This document shows, piece by piece, positions 1-10,190 of a stretch of 62,392 nt of DNA. The notes under the pieces are model-generated. The model did not search any database and had not been told where the DNA came from. It was given only the letters and a program-made list of their open reading frames with translations. The stretch spans positions 1 to 62,392 of the forward strand of contig DAHWFB010000081.1 of the NCBI GenBank assembly GCA_027326105.1, given 5' to 3'. Source of the DNA: Acetobacteraceae bacterium (GTDB taxonomy: Bacteria; Pseudomonadota; Alphaproteobacteria; Acetobacterales; Acetobacteraceae). Positions within the stretch are counted from its first letter, which is position 1; each line of letters starts with the position of its first letter. A program made the position numbers and the translations under genes.

Positions 1-65
1 CGGGGGTGCACTCCGCCCCCCGGGCGGCTACGGCCGCGCCGCGCGGGTCTGGCGAAGGGCTGCGC

Positions 66-2396
66 TCACAGGGAAGTGGCCTCGGCCGCGGCGATCGCCT
101 TCCACACCTTCTCCGGCGTCGCCGGCATGTCGAGATCCGCCACCCCGGCCTCGGCGAGCGCATCGAGGATGGCGTTCATCACCGCCGGCGGGCTGCCGAC
201 CGCGCCCGCCTCGCCCGCGCCTTTCACCCCGAGCGGGTTGGTGGTGCAGGGGATCTCCAGCAGCTCGACCTCGATGTCGGGGAGATCGTCCGCCCTGGGC
301 AGGGCGTAGTCCATGAAGCTGCCCGACAGCAGCTGCCCCGAGTCGGGGTCATAGACCGCCTGCTCGCGCACCGCCTGCCCGAAGCCCTGGGCGACCCCGC
401 CCTGGACCTGGCCGCGCACGATCAGCGGGTTGATGGCACGGCCCACGTCGTCGACGACGATATAGCGCAGCAACTGCACCACGCCGGTTTCGGGATCGAC
501 CTCGACCTCGGCCATGTGGCAGCCGTTGGGGTAGGTGTGGGCGTCGATCGCGGCGACCTCGGCGGCGTCGAGCAGGGTCGCCTCCTCGCCGCGGGCGCGA
601 CGGGCGCGCTGGGTCGCGGCGAGGGAGAGGATATCGATGCCACGATCGGTGCCGGCGATGGTGAAGCGGCCGGCTTCGAAGACGATATCCGCCGCCGCCG
701 CTTCGAGCGCCTCGGAGGCGGCCTGTCTGCCCTTGTCGATCACGCTGCGCGCGGTGAGCAGGATCGCCTGGCCCTCGGAATAGAGGCTGCGCGCGCCGCC
801 GGTGCCGCCGCCCACCGGGATCCGGTCGGTATCCCCCTGGTGGATGCGGATCTGCTCGCCGGGAATGCCGAGACGGTCGGCGGTGAGCTGGACATAGGCG
901 GTCTCGTGCCCCTGGCCGGAGGATTGGGTGCCGACATAGACATCGACGAACCCGTCCTCGGCGAAGACGATTTCGGCACGTTCGGAGTTGGAGCCGCCGG
1001 TGGCCTCCAGATAATAGGCGAGACCGATGCCGCGGCGCAGCCCGTGGCGGGCGGACAGGGCGCGGCGGGCGCGGAAGGCGGACCAGTCCATCTTCGCCGC
1101 CGCGGCGTCGAGGACGCGGACGAACTCGCCCGAATCGTAGCGCCCGCCGACCGGGGTCTGCCACGGCATCGCCGACGGCGCGACCATGTTGCGCCGGCGC
1201 AGCTCCACCCGGTCGATGCCGAGATCGCGCGCCGCCTGGTCGACCAGCCGCTCGACCAGATAGTTGCTCTCCGGCCGCCCGGCGCCGCGATAGGCATCCA
1301 CCGGGACGGTGTGGGTGAAGACGCCGAGCACGTTGGCGTAGACCGATCGGAACCCATAGACGGAGGCCAATACGATGGTGCCGGCGAAGGTCGGGATGAA
1401 GGGCGCGTAGGTCGAGAGATAGGCGCCCATGTTGGCGATGTTGCGGGTGCGCAGCGCGAGGAAGCGACCGTCCCCGTCGACCGCGAGTTCGCCGAGGGTC
1501 ACGTTGTCGCGCCCGTGGGTGTCGGAGAGGAAGGATTCCGCGCGCTCGGCCAGCCATTTCACCGGCCGCCCGACGGCGCGGGCGGCGAAGGCGAGGCAGA
1601 CGTGCTCGGGGTAGGGGAAGATCTTCATGCCGAACGCGCCGCCCACGTCCGGGGTCACGATGCGGAAGCTCGCCTGCTCGGTCCTGAAGGCGGCGGCAAG
1701 GGATTCCTTGACCAGCCAGCCGCCCTGGGTGTTCGCCCACAGGGTCCAGCGGCCGGCCGCGGCGTCATAGGCGGCGACCGCGCCGCGGGTCTCGATCGAG
1801 GAAGCGACGACGCGGTTGTTGATCACGGTGAGGCGGGTGACGTGATGGGCGCGGGCGAACAGCGCCTCGGTCGCGGCACGATCGCCCACCTCCCAGTCGA
1901 AGGCGAGGTTGTGGGGCGCGTCGGCCCAGACCTGGGCCGCGCCCTCGTCCATCGCGCGGGCGGGATCGGTGATCGCGGGCATCTGCTGGTAGGAGACCGC
2001 GACCGCCTCGGCCCCGTCGCGGGCGGCGGCGAGCGTTTCCGCCACCACGAAGGCGACCGGGTCCCCGACGTGGCGGACGAAGCCCTGCGCGAGCGCCGGG
2101 TGGGGCGGGTTGGCGCCGGCGGAACCGTCGCGGTTGGTCATCGGCACCGCCGAGTAGAGCGGATCGACGCCGGCGGCGGCGAGATCGGCGCCGGTGAAGA
2201 CCGCGACGACGCCCGCCACCGCCACCGCCGCCGCGGTGTCGATCGCCGTGATCCGCGCCGCGGCGTGGGGGCTGCGCACCACCACGCCGTGGAGCATGCC
2301 GGGCAGCACGATATCGTCGGTGTAGCGGCCGGCACCCTTGAGCAGGCGGGGATCCTCGACGCGGCGGACAGGCTGGGCGAGGCCGAATTTGGTCAT
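66..2396 (-). CDS. Xanthine dehydrogenase-family molybdopterin-binding subunit, form-II CoxL-like
   Basis: Large catalytic subunit of a molybdenum hydroxylase (776 aa), of the type annotated as aerobic CO dehydrogenase large subunit. The active-site loop reads AYRGAGR (A368-R374), the signature of form-II CoxL-like proteins rather than the AYxCSFR loop of true form-I CO dehydrogenase. The catalytic glutamate sits in the C-terminal GAGEAG motif (about E729). CO is therefore not the assured substrate. I start at the ATG at 2396, preceded by AGGGGAAGG. An earlier in-frame ATG at 2462 would add 22 unconserved residues. The gene lies 96 bp downstream of the RND permease. No medium (FAD) or small (2Fe-2S) subunit is visible; they could lie beyond the left edge or be encoded elsewhere. 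Confidence 0.9.
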   Translation of the reverse strand: MTKFGLAQPVRRVEDPRLLKGAGRYTDDIVLPGMLHGVVVRSPHAAARITAIDTAAAVAVAGVVAVFTGADLAAAGVDPLYSAVPMTNRDGSAGANPPHPALAQGFVRHVGDPVAFVVAETLAAARDGAEAVAVSYQQMPAITDPARAMDEGAAQVWADAPHNLAFDWEVGDRAATEALFARAHHVTRLTVINNRVVASSIETRGAVAAYDAAAGRWTLWANTQGGWLVKESLAAAFRTEQASFRIVTPDVGGAFGMKIFPYPEHVCLAFAARAVGRPVKWLAERAESFLSDTHGRDNVTLGELAVDGDGRFLALRTRNIANMGAYLSTYAPFIPTFAGTIVLASVYGFRSVYANVLGVFTHTVPVDAYRGAGRPESNYLVERLVDQAARDLGIDRVELRRRNMVAPSAMPWQTPVGGRYDSGEFVRVLDAAAAKMDWSAFRARRALSARHGLRRGIGLAYYLEATGGSNSERAEIVFAEDGFVDVYVGTQSSGQGHETAYVQLTADRLGIPGEQIRIHQGDTDRIPVGGGTGGARSLYSEGQAILLTARSVIDKGRQAASEALEAAAADIVFEAGRFTIAGTDRGIDILSLAATQRARRARGEEATLLDAAEVAAIDAHTYPNGCHMAEVEVDPETGVVQLLRYIVVDDVGRAINPLIVRGQVQGGVAQGFGQAVREQAVYDPDSGQLLSGSFMDYALPRADDLPDIEVELLEIPCTTNPLGVKGAGEAGAVGSPPAVMNAILDALAEAGVADLDMPATPEKVWKAIAAAEATSL

Positions 2397-2492
2397 CGAC
2401 GGATCCTTCCCCTCATCGGATGATAGGCGTGCAGGGTGGCATCGAACCGCCCGCGCCGGCAAGCCGGGGCCGCGCCGCCCGCGCCCGCGATT

Positions 2493-5400
2493 TCAGTCAT
2501 CCCCGGCGGCGACGTCGGGCTCGTGGTGCGGCAGCGTGCCGCCGAGACGCAGCGTGGTCCATTCCCTGAGACTCTGGAAGCTCACGTAGAGCATCGGGAT
2601 CAGGAAGATGCCGAGCGAACTCGCGGCCAGCATTCCGGCGAAGACCGGGGTCCCGACCGAACGGCGGCTGATCATCGCCGCACCCTGCGCGGTGACCAGC
2701 GGCCAGAGGCCGAGGATGAAGGCGAAGGAGGTCATCATCACGGCGCGGAACCGTGTGCGCGCGCCGAGGATCGCGGCCTCGCGGATCGAGTGCCCGGCCT
2801 CGCGGCTCTCGCGCGCGAACTCGACGATCAGGATGCCGTTCTTGGCGGCGAGCGCGATCAGCGTCACCAGCCCGATCTGGCCGTAGAGGTTGAGCGGCAG
2901 TCCGGCCAGCATGAGCCCCACGAAGGCGCCGACCCCGGCGACCGAGACCGAGAGCAGCACCGGGATCGGGATCACCCAGCTTTCATAGAGGCCGACGAGG
3001 AAGAGATAGGCGAAGAGGATGGCCAGCCCGAGAAGGATGCCGGTCTGGCCGGAGGCCTGCTTCTCCTGCAGCGCGGTTCCCGTCCATTCGTAGGAATAGC
3101 CCGGCGGCAGCACCCGCCCCGACAACTGCTCCATCGCGGCGAGCGCGGTGCCGGAAGAAACGCCGGGCGCCGGACTGCCGTTGATGCTGACCGCCACGGT
3201 GTTGTTGTAGCGGGGCAGCACCTGCGGGCCGAGCACGGTCCGCTCGGTCGCGATCGAGCGCAGCGGCACCATCTGACCCGCATCGTTCTTGACGTAGATG
3301 TTCCACAGCGAGGAAATCGCGTTGCGGTCCCGCGCGCGGCCCTCCACGTTGACCTGCCAGGTGCGCCCGAAAAGATTGAAGTTGTTGACGAAGGTTCCGC
3401 CGAGCGTGGACTGGAGCGTGGCGAGCACGTTGGAGAGCGGAATCCCGAGCGCCGCGGCCTTGGCGCGATCGATATCGAGATAGAGCGAGGGCGTCCGCGC
3501 GCTGAAGGTGGAAAAGACGCGGGCGAGACGCGGGTCCTGGTTGGCCGCGGTCACCAGCGCGTCGGTCACGCCGGCCATCGCCTGCGGCGACTGGCCCTGC
3601 AACCCTTCGAGCTCGTACTGGAAGCCCCCGCCGATCGAAAGCCCGATGATCGGCGGCAGGTTGAAGGGAAAGACCGTCGCGGAACGGATGCGCTGGGCGG
3701 CGAAGAATACCCGCCCGATCAGCGCCTGCACCCCGTCCTGCGGCTTGGTGCGCTGGGCGAAGGGCTTGAGGCGGGCGACCATGAAGGCGGCGTTCGATTC
3801 CGCGCTGCCGTCGAGCAGGGAGAAGCCGATGATGGAAATGACATGGGCCACCTGCGGCATCGCCTTCAGGATGGCGCCGACCTTGTGCGCCACCACCTCG
3901 GTACGCGCGACCGATGCCCCGTCGGGCAATTGCACGGCGATGAAGAAGGCGCCCTGGTCCTCGCTCGGCAGGAAGCCCTGCGGCACCCGCTTCTGCAGCA
4001 TCCAGGCGGAAACACCGAAGACCCCGACGAGCACGATCCCGAGCACCGCGAACCGCACCAGGCGGCGGACGATGGCACCATAGCCGTCGCGCGCCCCGTC
4101 GATGCCGCGCAGGACGAGGCCGAGGAGGCCGCGTCTGCTGCCCTCGTGGCGCAGGAACACCGCGCACAGCGCGGGCGAAAGGGTGAGCGCGTTGATCGCG
4201 GAGATCAGCATCGCGACGCTGATGGTGACCGCGAACTGGCGGAACAGCGCGCCCGAGATGCCGGGGATGAAGCCGATCGGAACGAAGACGGAAAGCAGCA
4301 CCAGGCTGATCGCCACGATCGGCGCGGTGATCTGGCGCATCGCCTTCTTGGTGGCCTCGCCCGGAGACAGCGCGGGCTCCTCGGCCATCACCCGCTCGAC
4401 GTTCTCGACCACCACGATCGCATCATCGACGACGATGCCGATCGCCACCACCATGGCGAGCAACGAGACGGTGTTCACCGAGAAGCCGAGGGCGAGCAGC
4501 ACCGCGAAGGTGCCGACCAGGCTCACCGGCACCGCGATCGCCGGAATGAGCGTCGCGCGCACGTTGCCGAGGAAGAGAAAGACCACGAGGACGACGAGAA
4601 CGAACGCCTCCGCGAGGGTGCGCTCGACCTCGCCGATGGTATCGGACACGAACTGGCTCGAGTCATAGATGATCTTGGCCTGGAGCCCCTGCGGAAAGCG
4701 CGCCGAGAGGGTGGCGAGCTCGGCGCGCAGCGCGGTCGAGGTGGCGACCGCGTTCGCGCCCGGGGCGAGATAGACACCCATCGCCACCGCGGGCTTGCCG
4801 TCGAGCTGGTCCTGGGTGTCCATGCTCTGGGCGCCAAGCTCGACGCGGGCGACATCCTTCAGGCGCAGCAGCGAACCGTCCGGGTTGGCGCGGATGATGA
4901 TGTTGCCGAACTCGGCGGGGGTCGAAAGCCGCCCCTGCGTCACCACGTTGAGCTGGTACTGCGGATTGCCGGTGGTGGGCAGGGCACCGATCCGGCCCAC
5001 CGGCGCCTGCACGTTCTGCGCCTGGATCGCGGCGATCACGTCCGAGGGGGAGAGCCCGAGCGCGGTGAGGCGGTTGACATCGAGCCACACCCGCATCGAA
5101 TAGTTCTGCGCCCCGAACACGAACACCTGCCCGACACCAGGCACGCGCGAGAGCGCATCGAGCATGTTGATAGTGATGTAGTTGCTGATGAAGAGCGGGG
5201 TGTATTTCCCGGTCGGGCTGTAGACGAACATGAAGGCCAGCACCGAGGAGGAGCGCTTCTGGACGGTGATGCCTTCCTGCTGCACCTCGGCCGGCATCTG
5301 GGCGAGCGCGGCCTGGACGCGGTTGTTGACGTTGACGGTGTCGATGTTGGGGTCCGAGCCCAGGGCGAAACTGATCGAAAGCCCGTAGTTGCCGCCGTTC

Positions 5401-5651
5401 GAGCTGTTGGAGGACATGTAGAGCATCTGGTCGACGCCGTTGATCGCCGCCTCCAGCGGCTGCGCCACCGTCTCTTCGACCACCTGCGCCGAGGCGCCGG
5501 GATAGGTCGTCGAGACCTGGACCTGGGGCGGCACCACGTCGGGGAACTGCGCCACCGGGATGCGGGTCAGCGCGATCAGGCCGGCGAGGGTGATGACGAT
5601 GGCGATGACCACCGCCAGCCGTGGCCGGTCGACGAAGATGCCCGAGATCAC
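2493..5651 (-). CDS. Efflux RND transporter permease (AcrB/MexB-like, HAE1 family)
   Basis: Inner-membrane proton-driven drug exporter of 1052 aa, the usual length of the family. It has the N-terminal FVDRPRLA start, two large periplasmic loops, the paired aspartates of TM4 ([16 protein letters not shown]) and the TM10 lysine ([13 protein letters not shown]) of the proton relay. The start is a GTG 4 nt after the adaptor stop, with a GGCGGGGAAA ribosome-binding region, so the two genes are translationally close. No TolC-type outer-membrane gene follows, so the pump probably borrows a channel encoded elsewhere. Substrate cannot be told from sequence; multidrug or solvent export is typical. Confidence 0.96.
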   Translation of the reverse strand: MISGIFVDRPRLAVVIAIVITLAGLIALTRIPVAQFPDVVPPQVQVSTTYPGASAQVVEETVAQPLEAAINGVDQMLYMSSNSSNGGNYGLSISFALGSDPNIDTVNVNNRVQAALAQMPAEVQQEGITVQKRSSSVLAFMFVYSPTGKYTPLFISNYITINMLDALSRVPGVGQVFVFGAQNYSMRVWLDVNRLTALGLSPSDVIAAIQAQNVQAPVGRIGALPTTGNPQYQLNVVTQGRLSTPAEFGNIIIRANPDGSLLRLKDVARVELGAQSMDTQDQLDGKPAVAMGVYLAPGANAVATSTALRAELATLSARFPQGLQAKIIYDSSQFVSDTIGEVERTLAEAFVLVVLVVFLFLGNVRATLIPAIAVPVSLVGTFAVLLALGFSVNTVSLLAMVVAIGIVVDDAIVVVENVERVMAEEPALSPGEATKKAMRQITAPIVAISLVLLSVFVPIGFIPGISGALFRQFAVTISVAMLISAINALTLSPALCAVFLRHEGSRRGLLGLVLRGIDGARDGYGAIVRRLVRFAVLGIVLVGVFGVSAWMLQKRVPQGFLPSEDQGAFFIAVQLPDGASVARTEVVAHKVGAILKAMPQVAHVISIIGFSLLDGSAESNAAFMVARLKPFAQRTKPQDGVQALIGRVFFAAQRIRSATVFPFNLPPIIGLSIGGGFQYELEGLQGQSPQAMAGVTDALVTAANQDPRLARVFSTFSARTPSLYLDIDRAKAAALGIPLSNVLATLQSTLGGTFVNNFNLFGRTWQVNVEGRARDRNAISSLWNIYVKNDAGQMVPLRSIATERTVLGPQVLPRYNNTVAVSINGSPAPGVSSGTALAAMEQLSGRVLPPGYSYEWTGTALQEKQASGQTGILLGLAILFAYLFLVGLYESWVIPIPVLLSVSVAGVGAFVGLMLAGLPLNLYGQIGLVTLIALAAKNGILIVEFARESREAGHSIREAAILGARTRFRAVMMTSFAFILGLWPLVTAQGAAMISRRSVGTPVFAGMLAASSLGIFLIPMLYVSFQSLREWTTLRLGGTLPHHEPDVAAGDD

Positions 5652-5655
5652 CGGC

Positions 5656-6873
5656 CTATTTCCCCGCCGCCTGCTTGCCCGCCGGGGGGGCGGGTTGGGG
5701 CGCGAGCGCGCCGGGCATCAGGCTCGCCGGGCCGGGGGCGACGACGAGGCCGGGGTGGACGCGCTGGATGCCGTCCACCACCACCTCCTGCCCCGCCGAG
5801 AGGCCCTTGAGAATGGCGGCGACCGACGGCGTCGATTGGCCGAGCGTCACGTAGGTCTGCACGACCTTGTTGCCCGGCCCCACCACGAACACGTAGTTGC
5901 CGGACTGGTCCGAGAGCACCGCGGCGCGCGGCACCACCAGCGCCTCGACCGGGCGGAGATCCTTGAGCGTCACGCTGACGAACTCCCCATCCGTCAGCGC
6001 CCGGTCGCCGAGCCGGCCGGAGGTGAGGCCGGCCAGCCGCGGGTCGGGGATGGTGCCGCGCAGCAGCACGGTGTCGGTGCTCTGGGTCACGCCGGTATCG
6101 ACGAAGTCGATGGTTCCGGACTGGGCGTAGCTCTCCCCGTCCGGGAGAACGAGCGCGATCGCCGCCGCCTTCAGCCCGCCCTGCGCCGCGAAGCGCGCCC
6201 GCAGCTTGAGGTAGGTCGTCACCGGGATCGGGAACAGCACGTTCATCGGGTCCTGGCTGACGATGGTCGCGAGCGCCTGGGACGAGGGGCCGACCACGTT
6301 GCCCGGCGTGTAGGTCACGAGACCGATCCGACCGTCGATCGGGGCGCGGATGAGCGTGTAGCCGAGGTTGATCTCGGCGGTCTTCAATTGCGCCTGCCCC
6401 GCCATCACCTGCGCCGCGTAGGATTGTTCCTGCGCGAGCGCCGCGTCCACCGTGGACTGGTTGCCCGCCGGCGTGCCGAGCAGCTTCCGCGCCCGCCCCA
6501 GCGTCACCGCGGCGTTGTTCAATTGCGCCTGGGCCTGCGCGATCACCGCCCGCGCGGCCTCCACCGCGGCCAGATAGGGGCCGCGCTGGAGGCGGAACAA
6601 CAGTTGGCCCTTCCTGACCTCCTGCCCCTCGGTGAAGAGTTGGGCACGCAGCACCCCGCTCACCCGCGCGACCAGCGCCACCCGCTGGGGCGACTGCACC
6701 CGGCCGACGAAATCATTGGTGCGGTAGAGCGGCTGCTTCACCGCCTTCACCACCCCCACCGCCGGCGGGCCCATCTTCGGCATCTGCGCCGCTGCGACCG
6801 CGGGCAGCAACCCCGCGGAGAGCGACAGCAGCAGCGCGAAGGCACGGCAAGGACGCGCTCGAAACCTGTTCAT
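5656..6873 (-). CDS. Efflux RND transporter periplasmic adaptor subunit (AcrA/MexA-like)
   Basis: Membrane-fusion protein of 405 aa linking the RND permease to an outer-membrane channel. Residues 1-29 form a secretion signal (basic start, hydrophobic stretch, AAAQ region). A split lipoyl/barrel-sandwich domain ([11 protein letters not shown] and the later [12 protein letters not shown]), a coiled-coil hairpin between its halves, and beta-barrel and membrane-proximal domains follow. I chose the ATG at 6873 because the signal sequence begins there; the frame stays open far upstream only as a GC-rich artefact. First gene of the efflux operon. Confidence 0.95.
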   Translation of the reverse strand: MNRFRARPCRAFALLLSLSAGLLPAVAAAQMPKMGPPAVGVVKAVKQPLYRTNDFVGRVQSPQRVALVARVSGVLRAQLFTEGQEVRKGQLLFRLQRGPYLAAVEAARAVIAQAQAQLNNAAVTLGRARKLLGTPAGNQSTVDAALAQEQSYAAQVMAGQAQLKTAEINLGYTLIRAPIDGRIGLVTYTPGNVVGPSSQALATIVSQDPMNVLFPIPVTTYLKLRARFAAQGGLKAAAIALVLPDGESYAQSGTIDFVDTGVTQSTDTVLLRGTIPDPRLAGLTSGRLGDRALTDGEFVSVTLKDLRPVEALVVPRAAVLSDQSGNYVFVVGPGNKVVQTYVTLGQSTPSVAAILKGLSAGQEVVVDGIQRVHPGLVVAPGPASLMPGALAPQPAPPAGKQAAGK

Positions 6874-6954
6874 GCTCTGGATCTCGCCCCTTCGCGGATC
6901 AGATGGTGGTGCGCGCGGGTGGCGCAACGCCGAAAATGACCGGACCGTTCGGAT

Positions 6955-6983
6955 CAATGGCAGAGAGCGGGGCCGTGGGTCAA
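6955..6983 (-). promoter_or_regulatory. Possible sigma-70 promoter of the efflux operon
   Basis: On the minus strand TTGACC (6978-6983) is followed after 17 nt by CCATTG (6955-6960), about 80 nt upstream of the adaptor ATG. The -35 match is good and the -10 is poor. It lies in the 134-bp gap after hemY, the only room for a promoter before the adaptor. Confidence 0.3.
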
Positions 6984-7007
6984 CCGCAACGTTTGCCGCG
7001 CGCGGGG

Positions 7008-8312
7008 CTACTCCGGCTGCACCGCCGGCCCGGAAAGGCGGGGCGCGAGCAGTTCCGCCGAGGAGCGCGCGGGGCCACGCCAGTTCAGGCTGCCCGCTTC
7101 GCCGCAATTGGTGCAGGCGGCGTGCCAGCTCGCGTGCTCGGCGCCGCAGACGCCGCAGCGCCATGCCGGGTCGGGCTCGGCGGTGGCGGCGCGGCGCAGC
7201 GCGGCGAGGCTGGCCGCCACCCCGCCACCCTCCGGCGCTTCGGCGTCGGCGATCTCGGCGAGCAGCATCCAGACGCGGCGCTGGTCCAGCCCGCCGGCTG
7301 CGGCCGCCTCGGCATGGCGTCGGGCCTCCCCGGTCAGCCCGGCGGCGAGCGCCGCGCGTGCCAGCAGGAACCGGCTTTCGACATGGGTGGGATTCTCCGC
7401 CACCAGCTCCTGCGCCGCCCGCATCCGGGCGAGCGGCTCGACCACCGTGGACAAGGCGAATTCGGCGAGATCGGGGTGCGGGCTTTCGCTCCAGGCGCGG
7501 CGGATGACTTTGAGCGCGCGCCCCTCCCGCCCGGATTCGCGCAGCCGCTGGGCGTAAGCGAGGGCGGCGGGTGCCAGCGCGGGATCGGCCTCGAAGGCGC
7601 GGCGGGCGAGGCGCAGCCCCTCCGAGGGGTCGGTCGCCGCGGTCGCCGCGGCGGCGGCGAAGGCGGCGCGCGGCGCCTCGGGTCCGGCAAGAGCGAGGGC
7701 GGCGCTCCAGTCCTGGCTCCGCACCGCCAGGCGCACCCGCTCGGCGCGCAGCCACGCGGCGCCGGGATGGGCCGCCTCGGCACGAGCGGCGAGCGCGTTC
7801 GCCTGGGCCCAATCCTCGCGCTCGATCGCGCTCCGGATCAGCCCGCGCAAACCGAGGAAGGCGGCCTCGGGGTCGGCGGCGAGGCGGCCGTAGGCGGATT
7901 CCGCTTCTCCGGGCAGGGCAGCCAGCCGCGCCGCTTCGGCGACCAGAACGAGGCTCTGCGGCACCGGCCCGAGCAGGCGCAGCGCGCGTCCGGCGTGGTG
8001 GCGGGCGTCTCCGGCTTCGCCGGCGGCGAGGGCGACCAGCGCCCGGGTGACGGCGCGGTCGCCGAGGGCGCGCCGCCGCAGCCCGCGCCAGCGGCGCAGG
8101 GTGCGCGGCAGCCGCACCAGCCCGAGCAGGAGCCGCACGATGGCGTAGAGCAGAAGAAAAAGGAGAACGAGCCCGATCGCCGCGACCGGCACCCGGGCGG
8201 AGGCGGTGATGTCGCCGAGGCGCACCACCACCACGCCCGGCAGATTGCCGAGCCACCACACCCCCGCGAGCACGAGGAGCGCGAGGACGAGGATCGCGAG
8301 CAGGCGGCGCAT
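7008..8312 (-). CDS. hemY: HemY-type heme biosynthesis-associated membrane protein with TPRs and Zn ribbon
   Basis: 434-aa inner-membrane protein of the HemY_N family, found in proteobacterial heme operons; its biochemical role is not settled. Two membrane segments (about residues 4-24 and 44-66) precede a long alanine-rich helical TPR region. The tail carries two CxxC pairs (C386/C389 and C400/C403) with tryptophans between, a zinc-ribbon/rubredoxin-like knuckle resembling that of LapB. The start overlaps the stop of the preceding mitofilin-like gene by 1 nt (TGATG), so translation is coupled. Do not confuse it with protoporphyrinogen oxidase, also called HemY in Gram-positives. Confidence 0.88.
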   Translation of the reverse strand: MRRLLAILVLALLVLAGVWWLGNLPGVVVVRLGDITASARVPVAAIGLVLLFLLLYAIVRLLLGLVRLPRTLRRWRGLRRRALGDRAVTRALVALAAGEAGDARHHAGRALRLLGPVPQSLVLVAEAARLAALPGEAESAYGRLAADPEAAFLGLRGLIRSAIEREDWAQANALAARAEAAHPGAAWLRAERVRLAVRSQDWSAALALAGPEAPRAAFAAAAATAATDPSEGLRLARRAFEADPALAPAALAYAQRLRESGREGRALKVIRRAWSESPHPDLAEFALSTVVEPLARMRAAQELVAENPTHVESRFLLARAALAAGLTGEARRHAEAAAAGGLDQRRVWMLLAEIADAEAPEGGGVAASLAALRRAATAEPDPAWRCGVCGAEHASWHAACTNCGEAGSLNWRGPARSSAELLAPRLSGPAVQPE

Positions 8313-9442
8313 CAGCCGGCGGCGGCCATGGCGGCGAGCGCCGCACGCGCCGCGAGCAGCGCCCGCGCCTGACCGAGCCAGCCCGCCATCGCCTTCGCCG
8401 CCCCGCCGTGCAGGCCGCCGAGCGCCGTGACCGCGCCGGGAAGATCGCCGGCATCGAGCGCGCTCCGCGCCCGCGCGATCACCCCGGCGGCGGGGTCACC
8501 GAGGAGCACGCGGTCGCCGCGGCGGATGGTGACGAGGCTGCCCAGGCGCGCCCAGACGCCCGCGAGGAAGCCTTGCTGCGCCCGCGCCGGGAGGCTCGCC
8601 GCGAGCGCCAGCTTGGCCGCCGCCGGGAAGCCCGCGCGCAAGGCCGCCTCGGTCGGCGGAGCGCGGGTTGCGAATTGGGCAAGCACCGGGGGCGCGCCGG
8701 CGATCGTGCCCAGCGGCCGGCCGGCGGCAAGCGCCGATTCGGCGGTGGCGATGGCGGCGAGACGCTCGGCACGGGCGGACAGCGCCGGCACCGCTCCGGC
8801 CTCGGTGTTCAGCCGGGCGAGGCTGGCCTCGATCGCGCCGAGCCGCTCGCCGAGCGCGGCGAAGCGAGCGGCGGTCGCGCCGTCCTGCGCCGCGAGGCGC
8901 CCGGCGAGGCGGCCCTCGCGCGCGGCGAGCCCGTCCAGCCGCTGGCCGACGGCGGCGAGCGCAGTCTCGGCCGCGGCGAGTGCGGCCGCGGCGGAAGGAC
9001 GCTTCTCCAGCGCAGCGACCCGGGCCACGGTCGAATCCTGTGCGGCGCGCAGCGCGGCCAGCGTGGCCTTGAACCGCTTGGCCAGCGCGGCGAGCGCGCT
9101 CGCGCTGTCCTGCCGGGCCGCGCTCTGCCCGGCGACCAGCCCATCGAGCCGGAGGCCGAGCCGGCTCTCACGCGCCGCCGCCGCCGCCAGATCGGTGCGC
9201 ACGCCAGCGAGCGCCGCCGCCAGCGATGCGCCGTTCTTCTCGGCCGCCGCGACCCGCACCCCGAGTGCTGCGATCGCCTTGGCCGCCGCCGCTCCGTTGG
9301 CTGCCGGATGGCGCCATAGCCAGATCAGCCCGATCGCCAGCACCATCCAGCCGACCAGCACCAGCATCGGCAGCCGGTCGCGCCGAGCAGAGGAACGCGG
9401 AGGGATCGTCGGCGGTTCGGATTCGGGTGCGGCTTCGCTCAT
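8312..9442 (-). CDS. Mitofilin-like COG4223 family membrane protein
   Basis: 376-aa protein with a proline/serine-rich cytoplasmic N terminus, one membrane segment (about residues 25-43) and a long alanine-rich coiled coil of heptad type. Its C-terminal part contains a helical domain (LAAGRPLGTI, LASLPARAQQGF). Proteins of this shape sit between hemD and hemY in many Alphaproteobacteria and are distantly related to mitochondrial mitofilin/Mic60, which shapes cristae. Start and stop overlap those of hemD and hemY by 1 nt each. The ATG at 9442 is preferred over one at 9502, which lies inside hemD. Confidence 0.82.
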   Translation of the reverse strand: MSEAAPESEPPTIPPRSSARRDRLPMLVLVGWMVLAIGLIWLWRHPAANGAAAAKAIAALGVRVAAAEKNGASLAAALAGVRTDLAAAAARESRLGLRLDGLVAGQSAARQDSASALAALAKRFKATLAALRAAQDSTVARVAALEKRPSAAAALAAAETALAAVGQRLDGLAAREGRLAGRLAAQDGATAARFAALGERLGAIEASLARLNTEAGAVPALSARAERLAAIATAESALAAGRPLGTIAGAPPVLAQFATRAPPTEAALRAGFPAAAKLALAASLPARAQQGFLAGVWARLGSLVTIRRGDRVLLGDPAAGVIARARSALDAGDLPGAVTALGGLHGGAAKAMAGWLGQARALLAARAALAAMAAAG

Positions 9443-10176
9443 CACAACAGTGCCAGCAGGGATTCCATCGTCGGCCTTACTGCGACACGAACGGCGCGCC
9501 ACGGCAAGCCCTGAAGTGCGACCGCGACCGGTTCGGCGATCGCCAGCGCCTCCACCACGGCGAGATGGGCGGCGAGATCGGCGGCGCCGACCTGGGCGGC
9601 GAACGCGTGGGCGGAAGCGGTGGAGAAAAAGAGCGCCCGCCCGATCCGCCCTTCCGCGAGCGCCCGCCGCGCCGGCGCCGCCAGCGAATGCACCGGCTGC
9701 GCGGCATAGACGACCCGGCGCAGGACCCGGAATCCGTCGCCGCGCAGAGCCTCCGCCAGCCCTTCGCCGTCACCCCGCCCGCAGACGAGGAGAAGCGGCC
9801 CCGCCGCGGGCCGGCAGCGCGTGCGCACGAGGGCGGCCAGCGCAGCGGCGTCTCCGGCCGCGCTGCGGACCTCGACGAACCCCTGGCCGCGGGCGCGCGC
9901 CGCCGTCGCGTCCCCCACCGCGAAGACGGGCACGCCGTGATAGGCGGCGCCGAGCCGAGCGACCGCCTGGCCACTGGTGAACAGAACCCCCTGCAGTTCG
10001 GAGGCCGGCGGCAGGCTCGAACGCAGCAGGCGGATCGCCTGCGCGGGGGCAATCAGCGGCACGAGGCCCCGCGCCGAAAGCGCCGCCGCGGTCTCGATGG
10101 CGCCCGGCTCCGGCCGGGTGATCAGCACGACCCGCGAGAGCGAAGCGTGGGGAGGTTCGGGGGGCACGGCCAGCAC
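9442..10176 (-). CDS. hemD: Uroporphyrinogen-III synthase
   Basis: 244-aa cytoplasmic enzyme that closes hydroxymethylbilane with inversion of ring D to give uroporphyrinogen III in the tetrapyrrole pathway. The family is poorly conserved. The recognisable parts are VLITRPEPGA near the N terminus, the VLFTSGQAVARL segment and the late FFSTASAHAF segment. The start is a GTG 14 nt after the hemC stop; no in-frame ATG is available near it. The stop overlaps the next start (TGATG). Position directly after hemC strongly supports the call. Confidence 0.9.
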   Translation of the reverse strand: MLAVPPEPPHASLSRVVLITRPEPGAIETAAALSARGLVPLIAPAQAIRLLRSSLPPASELQGVLFTSGQAVARLGAAYHGVPVFAVGDATAARARGQGFVEVRSAAGDAAALAALVRTRCRPAAGPLLLVCGRGDGEGLAEALRGDGFRVLRRVVYAAQPVHSLAAPARRALAEGRIGRALFFSTASAHAFAAQVGAADLAAHLAVVEALAIAEPVAVALQGLPWRAVRVAVRPTMESLLALL

Positions 10177-10190
10177 GGCGCCGTCCCGGG

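Noticed and set aside
6-5810. Long plus-strand frames across the CoxL-like and RND genes
   Set aside because: Antisense shadows rich in Arg, Gly, Asp and His; no family motifs, whereas the minus strand is unambiguous.
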